The position numbers were made by a program, and so were the translations under genes. This document shows positions 27,482 through 35,077 of a stretch of DNA of 60,562 nucleotides, one piece after another. The stretch is taken from the NCBI GenBank assembly GCA_017649565.1, contig JAGCGO010000040.1, positions 1 through 60,562 on the forward strand, given 5' to 3'. The notes beneath the pieces are model-generated. The model did not search any database and was not told where the DNA came from. It saw only the letters and a list, made by a program, of their open reading frames with translations. Within the stretch, counting starts at the first letter, position 1, and the number at the start of each line of letters is the position of its first letter. Source of the stretch: Fibrobacter sp. (GTDB taxonomy: Bacteria > Fibrobacterota > Fibrobacteria > Fibrobacterales > Fibrobacteraceae).

Positions 27482-28234
27482 TCAAGGCTGCTCCAAGGGT
27501 AACTTTTTTTTAGCAATTTCCTGATTGACCGATATACCGGGATAATTTGGGAAAAACTCCTCCGCCATCCGATACCAGGCCAGCGCACGACGGGGCTCTG
27601 AGTCCATATACAAGTTTCCCAAATCAAAAGCGGCAAGGCCAACAAACTCGCGGGTCTTCAGAGGCTTGAACTCCAGTCCCGTCCACGGGCCATTCTTGTA
27701 TTTTTGGCGATATTCCTCGTCCGTGTACGAATACCCACGGCGGTTCGGCTCCAGATTCACCGTCTTGCGTGCAAAGCCGAACTCTTCCAGACCATTCAAT
27801 TTTCCGTAACGCAAAAAGACATGACCGGGCAAAAGGATTGCATTCAGCGGCAGGTTCCTGGCCTCGGCCACCATCATGGCAAGCCAGGCAAGGCCCATGC
27901 AGCCGGACTTCCTGTTTTTCAGGACCTGCAGCGGGAGCACGGCATCTTTGGAAACGGCGGCCTCCCCCGCACCCGCAAACTCAATGTTCCAATAGTCCCA
28001 CAGGAGCGCAGTCAACGACTTGAGCGGATTCCTGGACACGGCAACGGCACTGTCAAAAAAAGCCAGGCCCGCTTTCCAGTCGTCAATCGAGTCGACGCAT
28101 CCCGTCGGTTTCTCTTCGAACAGGCAAGCCATCTCGGCATACGTCGGCTCGGCAGCGCGACCGCTCCACAAGGCAACGGTAAGCGCGACCGCCAAAAGCG
28201 CCACGAGGCACGGCCAGAACAGTCGGGACAGCAT
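27482..28234 (-). CDS. SirB1-type transglutaminase-like protein, membrane-anchored
   Basis: The 250-residue protein has an N-terminal membrane segment (about 4-22), so the rest is probably periplasmic. The core matches the SirB1/transglutaminase-like fold: RKSGCMGLAWLAMMVAEA (candidate catalytic Cys), LPGHVFLRYG (His), and NLEPNRRGYSYTDEEY, where the third catalytic residue would fall. The C terminus (LAAFDLGNLY through WYRMAEEFFPNYPG) looks like a TPR-like helical pair. Such proteins may be peptidases, amide-bond formers or inactive binders. It sits between two large-lipoprotein genes and the AlgX-like gene with gaps of about 20 bp, so it probably works with them, for instance by cross-linking or trimming a surface component. 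The specific role is unknown. Confidence 0.68.
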   Translation of the reverse strand: MLSRLFWPCLVALLAVALTVALWSGRAAEPTYAEMACLFEEKPTGCVDSIDDWKAGLAFFDSAVAVSRNPLKSLTALLWDYWNIEFAGAGEAAVSKDAVLPLQVLKNRKSGCMGLAWLAMMVAEARNLPLNAILLPGHVFLRYGKLNGLEEFGFARKTVNLEPNRRGYSYTDEEYRQKYKNGPWTGLEFKPLKTREFVGLAAFDLGNLYMDSEPRRALAWYRMAEEFFPNYPGISVNQEIAKKKLPLEQP

Positions 28235-28254
28235 CAGCAGGGCCCCTTAGAGGA

Positions 28255-30207
28255 CTACAGCTTGTCCCACTCCATGGGAGACTGCCAGAAGTCCCTGGCC
28301 GTCATCATGTAAATGACAAGGCGCTTGCTCTGCATGTCCTTCGTCATCTTCATCATGCGGCTGCGCACGCCAGGACCACCGCCCCAGCTTGTCGCCACCT
28401 GCACGTCGAGGCCGACAGCATAGGCCAGCAGCGAACCCGGGCCACCGCTCTTCTGGTCGACAGATTCGAACACGCCGGTGAACGAGTCGCCCATCAAGAG
28501 GATCGGGGCATTCTTGTCGCCCTTGTAGGCCTTGTCGCCCTTGAAAATCTTCATGCCGGCAAGCGTGTCGGCAGGATACTTCGACTTTTCGGCATCCGGC
28601 AGGTGTGCCACCAGGTCGCCTTCGCGCAGCACTACGGTGTCCTTCATGACAAGGCTTCCCGGACGAGCGCCAGATTCTGCATACCAGGAATACTGCGTCA
28701 CCCTGGCAGCAAGCAGTTCCATGGCGGCAAGCATTCCGGGCAGAGCCCAGTGCGTGTCGTAACGCTGGTAGCTGTAGTGCGGGGGTTCATCGCCGGAGCG
28801 TGCAGCCTTCAGGGCCGGGTACAAATCCAGCACGTCAATTCCTGCGGCAAGCATCTCACGCATGAACTCACGACCGCTCACGCTCACGCAAAGGTCTTCC
28901 GGCGTACCGGCAATCATCTTGTCCGCATAGATTTCTTCCTTCACGGGGACCGGCACCACAAGCAGTTGGATGTTGAGGGAATCCAGGTGCTGCTTCAGCT
29001 CGATCATGCGCGGCAGCGGATTGTGCAGGCTGTCCTGCGCGCTGATCTTGTCGGCAACCAGGTAGTTCGCATTGCGGCGGAACCAGAGCATTCCATTGTC
29101 GGACCAGGCGTTCTGTTCCTTGGGCAACTTGTCGAGCTTGGCCTTCAGGGCCTTCTGGAACTTGGCGGTCGCATCGTTAGCCGGGCAGCTATTCTCCATC
29201 GACTCGAGCGTCGCAAGCCTTGCCGCCGAACTCGTGTCCAGCGTGCGGTCCACGGGCACCACTTCGCCCGCGGCAAGCAGGGAGTCGGCCTTGCGCTGCG
29301 CGTAGATGTCCTCGTCCGTCATCCTGAACGCAGGCACTTCAAAGGCAATCCACATCGGCTTGCCCATCGGGTTGCCGCGCATCACGGCAAAAGGTCTGTT
29401 CTTCGCGTCAAGCCAGTTATCGCCGGGGACATGCTGTTCCAAGTCGGTATTCAAAGTCGGGTACCAGTAAGACGAAAGCGTGCGGGCCCAGTTCATGGCA
29501 TCTTCGGAATTCATCTCGGCAGTCAGGTAGTAGTTAAGCACCTCGGCCGTTTCGCCACTCGAGACGAGTTTCAACTTTCCATAGAATACCTGTCGCTTGG
29601 TCCACGAAGCCGGCAATACCTCGATCCACCATTCCACGGCATTGTCCTTTTTAACACCCCACAGACGCGTCACGCTCTGGAAGGCACGGAACACATCGGG
29701 TTCGCCCCACTTGACCGCTTCCACGGAGTTCAAGACACTAGCAAGCGAATCGGAACCGGTCTGGGCATACAGGATTTTAGAGAACGGCTCCCAGGCAATC
29801 GGCGATACCCCGACAACGGCCTGCGGCATGTAGCCGAGAATCGTGTCCAGCATCGGGAACGGATAATCGGCAATCTTGGCTGCTTCCATCGACCCCTTGT
29901 AGTTTTCGGGAACTTCGTCCTTACCGGCCAGGCGGATCGGATTGCTCGAATAGGCGGCAAAGTCGAGCGCGGCAAGGGTCGGCTTGTTCACGACACGTAC
30001 CTGACGGTCCGCATCGACAACCCTTATTTCAAAGATCGTCTCGAACTTCGCATCGGCAAGCGCCGCAGCATCGGCCGGACCGAACTCGGAACGCGCAGCC
30101 TCGACTGCGGGCGGCACGGAATTGCTCGATGCGCAAGAAATGAAAACCAATGCAGCGGCCACGCCTACTGCGGAAAAAAACGGGAAAAGGAAATGTCTTG
30201 TATTCAC
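28255..30207 (-). CDS. AlgX/AlgJ-like SGNH acyltransferase-type lipoprotein
   Basis: The 650-residue protein has a lipoprotein signal with lipobox FISC near residue 25. The C-terminal half carries the AlgX/AlgJ hallmarks: Asp/His motif YDTHWALPG, nucleophile motif LMGDSFTGVFE, and VVPVPVKEEIYADK before them. In the alginate and related pathways these proteins move acetyl groups onto an exported polysaccharide. The N-terminal 300 residues are not recognised. There is no MBOAT acyl-donor protein nearby, which such systems usually need; the donor could be elsewhere or the enzyme could act as an esterase. It is the second gene of the operon, 28 bp after the first large lipoprotein. Confidence 0.75.
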   Translation of the reverse strand: MNTRHFLFPFFSAVGVAAALVFISCASSNSVPPAVEAARSEFGPADAAALADAKFETIFEIRVVDADRQVRVVNKPTLAALDFAAYSSNPIRLAGKDEVPENYKGSMEAAKIADYPFPMLDTILGYMPQAVVGVSPIAWEPFSKILYAQTGSDSLASVLNSVEAVKWGEPDVFRAFQSVTRLWGVKKDNAVEWWIEVLPASWTKRQVFYGKLKLVSSGETAEVLNYYLTAEMNSEDAMNWARTLSSYWYPTLNTDLEQHVPGDNWLDAKNRPFAVMRGNPMGKPMWIAFEVPAFRMTDEDIYAQRKADSLLAAGEVVPVDRTLDTSSAARLATLESMENSCPANDATAKFQKALKAKLDKLPKEQNAWSDNGMLWFRRNANYLVADKISAQDSLHNPLPRMIELKQHLDSLNIQLLVVPVPVKEEIYADKMIAGTPEDLCVSVSGREFMREMLAAGIDVLDLYPALKAARSGDEPPHYSYQRYDTHWALPGMLAAMELLAARVTQYSWYAESGARPGSLVMKDTVVLREGDLVAHLPDAEKSKYPADTLAGMKIFKGDKAYKGDKNAPILLMGDSFTGVFESVDQKSGGPGSLLAYAVGLDVQVATSWGGGPGVRSRMMKMTKDMQSKRLVIYMMTARDFWQSPMEWDKL

Positions 30208-30235
30208 GTGAAAAATATATTAAAAAGCTTCACGC

Positions 30236-33103
30236 CTATTTTTTCTTTTCCATGGCACGAATCAGGGAATCCAGTTGCACGGAGAAAAGAATCGCCCCTT
30301 CATGGCACAGATGGTCGTAATCCGTGGCATATTCATCGCCGTAACCGTGGTCGCCCATCTTGTTTCTATCCCAGAATACGAAATTGGAATAAGTGTGCGT
30401 CAAGTCTTCTATTCTCTGGATGACCTTCTTGGCCAGGCTTCTCCGCATACCATAGCGGCCGAATGCGCCCGTTTTCTTGTAAGCCGGACTTTGCGGGAAA
30501 ATAATACCGATAACCGTCACGTTCCTATTCGCGGCAACCCGGATTATCGAATCAAGCGCGGCCATGCTGTTGTCGATCAGCTCCGGATTGTCATCGTACA
30601 TTGTCGAATCCTGTTCGATTTCCGGTTTTTTCCCGCCCCAGCCTTTACCACAGCCGTTCGCAATATAGCGTCCCCGTTCCGTCATGTAAATACGCCTTGC
30701 CAGCGTATCGTCAACAGGCGCCTCATTCGTGAACTTATAAAGATACTGCGGATTGCTGTCTTTCCAGTAATTGTGGTTCTTGTCGTACACGTATCCCGGA
30801 TAGCGCTTGTACTCCTTGGCAAAGAAGTTGTCATCCTTGGAGCCGTCGTCCTTCTTGTTCCAGAAATCAATATCAAGCGAAATCACCAGGTAATTCAGCC
30901 TGCGAAGATGGTTGTCGACATAGTGCAAATAGTAATCCCTGATAGCATAAATGGAATTCGGCGCATGCGAAAGGTTCACGGCAAAATGGTCCGCATCAAA
31001 GAAGTTGGGAGACACGGCATATAAAGGCCTAGACGAGCCCATAATCGCGACACGCGTCACGCTCCGGAACCTCCAAAGCAATTCCATCTTGTAGCGGAGC
31101 ATCACGGCAGAGGCAGGATCGTCGAGAGAATTCAAATAAACTCCAGCACTATCGGGATCCAGCGTCTTCACGCTCGTCCTGGCCTGGGACGAACTGACCC
31201 ATAACGTCGGATGCCACAGTTCCACGCCATTTACAAGTTCAACAAGGCTGCTATCGGCCATGTTCAGCACGACGATTTTTGAGTGCATCCCGTTCGCATT
31301 GGCAAGTGTCGCAACAGCAATTTCCCTTGTGACTTCGCTCGAGAAGTTCTGCACCCACTCACTGTGGTCAAACGTAAAGCCCTTGGGCGCGGCAAAGGAA
31401 TTCGCAAGTTTCCCGTTAGCATTCATGACAAGCAGGCGCTCGTGTACACCATATTTTTTTCCAACAAAAGCCTTTCCCGTCTTTGAACCAAAATCAAGGA
31501 AAAGAACCAGCTTAGAGAGGTCCCTGGACAGCGATACGTTGCAGGCCTGTTCCCCATTGTACCATACCGTATCCCGTTTACCGATTCTTGCGCGGAGGAG
31601 CTGGGATCCCGTAACAGCGAAAGAGCTATCGGTGAATATTCCGCCATGATACGCCCCGTCAAAAAGTTTTTCCGGCTTACCGAAAGCCCCCTTCTCGAAC
31701 TTGACCTTCCAAGTACTTTTTGAGCGCCACTGCGACTCATTCCTGTTGTCCCCGGAATCCGTCACATAAACGATTGTGGTATCCCCATTGGGCATCACAT
31801 ACCAACGAGGAATCGAAGCGTTCTCCACGTCCAGCTTCACAAGATTCGAGCCCGTAGCATCCAGGTCCCGCACATACACGCTAGAAGCACCACTGACGCC
31901 CTCGAGCCCAGTACAGAACGCAACCTTGGAGCCATCCGGAGAAACATCCGGATGGTACGCATCCAGCGAATCCTTTATTTCCGTAAGGCCAATCACGCCC
32001 TTCGAATAATCGACGAAATTCAAGTGCCCGGTAAGTTCGTCACGGAACACCAGCTTCATCTTGTCCATCTTCACGACATTTCTCAATGTCGACGTATTCG
32101 CGACGAGGTATGTTTTCGAAACTTCCACGGCACCCGATGCAGCAAGCCATTCTGGCGAAGGAATACGGCCGCGTGCAAGACGCATGCCGACATAGGCCGC
32201 CTTCGTGGAAGACGTCACCGTATAGACATCGCCACGAGCATACAGGTTAATGTTATCCTTCTGGTTCTTGTAGCCGCCCCCCTTGAGGACGCGCTCCCCG
32301 ACACCGTTACGTTCCGAGGCTCCCATGAAATCGTTCACCGTGGTATCGCGGAATGGGCCCATCCAGTCGTTCACCCATTCAATGACATTCCCCGCCATAT
32401 CGCAGAGACCCAAGTCATTTTTCTTTTTTCCACAAACTTCGTGAGCTCGGTATTTCGAATTCGAGGCGTTCCAGGATTCCGACGGATTCCAGCCCTGGCT
32501 TGCGGCAAGGAGCCATTCGGCTTCGTTCGGCAACCTGTAGCCATCCGTCTCCGACATAAAGACAAGACCTTCCAGGTTGATGCAGACCCCGTCATCATCA
32601 TAAATCGCATGCAAGTACGTATAGGCCGTATCAAGTCCCTTCGAAACACTTTTGGCATTGGCAAACAGCACCGCATCGAAATAGGTGATTTCCGCGGCCG
32701 GCAAATTGGTCGACTTGCAGGCCACCCGGTTCTTGAGGGCAGAGCCCTTCTTCCCGGCGAACTTGTTGAACTCGCCGCACGTCACCTCGTGCTTGCCGAT
32801 GGAGAAATCGTAGTCGAACTCCACCCGCATTTTCGTCCGCTCGTTCACCTTGACGGTAGTATCGTCCGAGCCAAGCGTTACATGTCCACCCTGCGCATAA
32901 ATCCGGACCATATCCTTGTCCAGAGAATCCTGAGCGTAGCCGACCGAGGAGAACTCGTCCGGCAGAAGGTTCCCGGCAGCGTCGGTATACACATCGGAAC
33001 AGGAGACAAGGAATAGCGCCAAAACGGACAAAACGAAACAAACGGTCATAGAGGCGAAGCCCCTTAACCAAGCAGATTTCGCAATCGTACGTTCCAGCAA
33101 CAT
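30236..33103 (-). CDS. Large lipoprotein: FGE-like, propeller, SGNH-like (paralogue A, operon head)
   Basis: The 955-residue protein has a lipoprotein signal with lipobox LVSC near residue 35. FGE-like domain: IGKHEVTCGEFNKFAG, RLPNEAEWLLAASQ, CDMAGNVIEWVNDWMG, LKGGGYKNQ, YVGMRLARG. Propeller: YHPDVSPDGSKVAFC. SGNH-like: VAIMGSSRPLYAVS, LVISLDIDFWNK, IIFPQSPAYKKTGAFGRYG, YDHLCHEGAIL. I chose the ATG at 33103 because it gives the signal peptide its basic N-terminus; the ATG at 33049 gives a shorter signal with no charge and cannot be excluded. A strong intrinsic terminator lies about 12 bp upstream of this start, so transcription must start very close by or read through from the gene at 33186. 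Confidence 0.78.
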   Translation of the reverse strand: MLLERTIAKSAWLRGFASMTVCFVLSVLALFLVSCSDVYTDAAGNLLPDEFSSVGYAQDSLDKDMVRIYAQGGHVTLGSDDTTVKVNERTKMRVEFDYDFSIGKHEVTCGEFNKFAGKKGSALKNRVACKSTNLPAAEITYFDAVLFANAKSVSKGLDTAYTYLHAIYDDDGVCINLEGLVFMSETDGYRLPNEAEWLLAASQGWNPSESWNASNSKYRAHEVCGKKKNDLGLCDMAGNVIEWVNDWMGPFRDTTVNDFMGASERNGVGERVLKGGGYKNQKDNINLYARGDVYTVTSSTKAAYVGMRLARGRIPSPEWLAASGAVEVSKTYLVANTSTLRNVVKMDKMKLVFRDELTGHLNFVDYSKGVIGLTEIKDSLDAYHPDVSPDGSKVAFCTGLEGVSGASSVYVRDLDATGSNLVKLDVENASIPRWYVMPNGDTTIVYVTDSGDNRNESQWRSKSTWKVKFEKGAFGKPEKLFDGAYHGGIFTDSSFAVTGSQLLRARIGKRDTVWYNGEQACNVSLSRDLSKLVLFLDFGSKTGKAFVGKKYGVHERLLVMNANGKLANSFAAPKGFTFDHSEWVQNFSSEVTREIAVATLANANGMHSKIVVLNMADSSLVELVNGVELWHPTLWVSSSQARTSVKTLDPDSAGVYLNSLDDPASAVMLRYKMELLWRFRSVTRVAIMGSSRPLYAVSPNFFDADHFAVNLSHAPNSIYAIRDYYLHYVDNHLRRLNYLVISLDIDFWNKKDDGSKDDNFFAKEYKRYPGYVYDKNHNYWKDSNPQYLYKFTNEAPVDDTLARRIYMTERGRYIANGCGKGWGGKKPEIEQDSTMYDDNPELIDNSMAALDSIIRVAANRNVTVIGIIFPQSPAYKKTGAFGRYGMRRSLAKKVIQRIEDLTHTYSNFVFWDRNKMGDHGYGDEYATDYDHLCHEGAILFSVQLDSLIRAMEKKK

Positions 33104-33113
33104 CGCTGTAAAT

Positions 33114-33164
33114 ATAAAAAATCCACTGAACCGAGGAGAGAGAGAGGTGTATCGGTTCAGTGGA
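33114..33164 (-). terminator. Strong intrinsic terminator or attenuator ahead of the lipoprotein operon
   Basis: A perfect 13-bp inverted repeat (TCCACTGAACCGA / TCGGTTCAGTGGA, 17-nt loop rich in purine on the plus strand) is followed on the minus-strand transcript by six U. It is 22 bp past the stop of the FISUMP gene and only about 12 bp before the start of the next gene. Confidence 0.9.
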
Positions 33165-33185
33165 CCTGTCAGAGAAGACAATCTT

Positions 33186-34046
33186 TTAGTCTTTTATGCA
33201 GCGGACATAGTATTCGTTGGTTTTCTGGTCTCCATGCAAGAGGGCGTCGTCTTCCGTATCGGAAACCGCAAAGTAGTAGGCGCCGGATTCGCCGAACTCT
33301 TCCGTAGTCCAGAAGCGCCCGAAGTGTTCGGACCAGCCAAGGTCCCTAAGCCGCTTGGAGCCGCCCGTAATGATGCCGATTCCGTCATTTTCGCTACCCA
33401 CGATAGAGCCGTCCGCGGCCATGTGGAGAAGGCTATCCACTTCGGCATAAGACGGCACGTGGAATCTCTCCGGGCAAAGACCGGGAACCGTCGCGTCGTC
33501 CCAGGTGAGCGCACGTCCACCCACAGCTAGATTCTTCATCCACACCTGCGAACCGATAATCACCGTTTCCACCACGGGCGGGGCGAACGGGATGTACGTC
33601 GTGTCCATCTCGGAACTCGTCGGGAGTTCATTTCTGTCCGTAGTATCCGGAATATTTGTCGGCAAAGTCGAGGAACTTGCCGAACTACGGGGAGTAGCAG
33701 CCGACGAAGTAGGCACCGCGTAAGAACTGGGGCTCAAGGTTGCCGCACTTGAGTATGCGCCACCCTTCGGGCCATCGGCATTCCCTGCCGGTCCCAACGA
33801 TTCACCGTCACTCCGACTAGAAGTCGGCTCAACAGTAGGATCAATATCAACTGTGGCATCGGAATACGCAACATCAGCCGGACTGGAACTTCCCGAAGAA
33901 AGGATGTTCTCTGTTTCGCTCGACGCGCCAGATACAGATGCATCGGCCACGGGAGTAAACGCATTCGTCTCCTCCCACGAGCCGCCTGAGCAGCCGATTA
34001 TCGAGAGCAGCGCCGTCGCCCCGAATATTGCTACAAACCTTTTCAT
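33186..34046 (-). CDS. FISUMP-domain lipoprotein (TIGR02145 family)
   Basis: The 286-residue protein has lipobox SIIGC near residue 19, then a long Ser/Thr-rich linker (about 25-155). The C-terminal domain matches the Fibrobacter 'major paralogous' domain: IIGSQVWMKNLAVGG, CPERFHVPSYAEVDSLL, FWTTEEFG, YYVRCIKD. The domain resembles the C-type lectin-like fold of FGE proteins; its function is not known. The start codon overlaps the stop of the upstream gene as TAATG, so translation is coupled to that gene. The linker presents the domain away from the cell surface. Confidence 0.88.
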   Translation of the reverse strand: MKRFVAIFGATALLSIIGCSGGSWEETNAFTPVADASVSGASSETENILSSGSSSPADVAYSDATVDIDPTVEPTSSRSDGESLGPAGNADGPKGGAYSSAATLSPSSYAVPTSSAATPRSSASSSTLPTNIPDTTDRNELPTSSEMDTTYIPFAPPVVETVIIGSQVWMKNLAVGGRALTWDDATVPGLCPERFHVPSYAEVDSLLHMAADGSIVGSENDGIGIITGGSKRLRDLGWSEHFGRFWTTEEFGESGAYYFAVSDTEDDALLHGDQKTNEYYVRCIKD

Positions 34047-34873
34047 TATACCACCTCTCTCTTATTTCTGGTCAACGGAAAAAGTTGTAAATTTAACCTA
34101 TAAACTTGATCCATTCCCTCTTCCTCAGTCGCGATGGCTATGATTTTACGACGGAATGAATCCAATTCCGTAACGATGCGCTGGTAAGCCCGTCCTGTAA
34201 GTCCCAAAGTAAGCCCCGACATGTTGCGTTCGGTAGGCGGAATCTCGTCCACGGCATTCACAGCGAATTCGGCCATCTGCCTGTGCATGGCCCTCACGGC
34301 AACCGGCATCGCTTCGCCGGAAGCCTTCACGCTCTTTTCGCTCTGCTCGTAGGAATTTTCGCCAGTTTTCTTGAGAAGTCCCGCCTTCACGAGGAAGGCC
34401 AGCGTATCCTTCACCTCTTCCGCAGAAATTTTCTGGTAGCACAGATGCGCGAGGTCACTGGGCTTGGCCCCGGGCATGTTCGCCGCCAGTTCACGAAGCA
34501 CAACGTTCTTCCACGATTCATAAAACGCGAAGGCCACACTGTCCAAGACGCGCACCTTGTGGGCGTTGGCGACTTCCATCATCCCCTCGTACGCGCGCTT
34601 CTTGTCGGCGTCCTTCTTCGCCTGGTCAAAAGCCACAAGGGAACGGAAATAGACAAGCTCATACCCGGCAAGCCCCATCGCCACGGCCACGCGCTCCACC
34701 CCGATCTGGCTCAGGTTGCTTTTCCCCTCGCAAACCAGTTTGAGGTATATGGGCGACGAGAACCCCGCCAAGCGAGAAAATTCACGCCACGAGAACGCAG
34801 AACAGCGTTTGCGCTGGTCATAAAAGTCCTGCATGTAGGCGCGGTAACTCTCGTATTCGATAATGGGCTTCAT
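34046..34873 (-). CDS. TIGR02147-family protein, probable regulator
   Basis: The 275-residue protein matches the Fibrobacter paralogous family TIGR02147: begins YESYRAYMQDFYDQRK, then FSWREFSRLAGFSSPIYLKLV (helix-turn-helix-like), EGKSNLS, VERVAVAMGL, and a long helical C-terminal part. There is no signal peptide, so it is cytoplasmic. A regulatory role is inferred from the helix-turn-helix-like start and its coupling to a surface lipoprotein gene. The stop overlaps the next start by one base (TAATG). The divergent intergenic region upstream holds a 14-bp palindrome, a possible binding site. Confidence 0.82.
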   Translation of the reverse strand: MKPIIEYESYRAYMQDFYDQRKRCSAFSWREFSRLAGFSSPIYLKLVCEGKSNLSQIGVERVAVAMGLAGYELVYFRSLVAFDQAKKDADKKRAYEGMMEVANAHKVRVLDSVAFAFYESWKNVVLRELAANMPGAKPSDLAHLCYQKISAEEVKDTLAFLVKAGLLKKTGENSYEQSEKSVKASGEAMPVAVRAMHRQMAEFAVNAVDEIPPTERNMSGLTLGLTGRAYQRIVTELDSFRRKIIAIATEEEGMDQVYRLNLQLFPLTRNKREVV

Positions 34874-34915
34874 AATAACCCTAATATATATTATCCCAGG
34901 CGAAAGTCAATAGCC

Positions 34916-34996
34916 TATGATACAAATATTTAAAGTTTTTACAAAAACAGCCATTTTTAAACACAAAAAAGCCATTTTTCAATGTATCATGATACA
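34916..34996. promoter_or_regulatory. Divergent control region with palindrome and direct repeats
   Basis: Between the divergent genes at 34873 and 35078 lie: a perfect palindrome TGTATCATGATACA (34983-34996); a matching half-site ATGATACA near 34917; and two direct repeats AGCCATTTTT (about 34949-34958 and 34970-34979) spaced 21 bp apart, two helical turns. The arrangement fits an operator for a dimeric regulator on the same DNA face. Which protein binds is unknown; the adjacent TIGR02147 protein is the natural candidate. Confidence 0.5.
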
Positions 34997-35077
34997 CCCA
35001 AAAGCGCTCGGGCTCCACACAGGACAACCAGAGCAGCAATTTTCGCTGGCGGACAATCCATTACTATATTGGTCGTT

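Noticed and set aside
33122..33164. Operator for the large-lipoprotein operon
   Set aside because: A 13-bp stem followed by U6 on the minus-strand transcript is better explained as an intrinsic terminator or attenuator.
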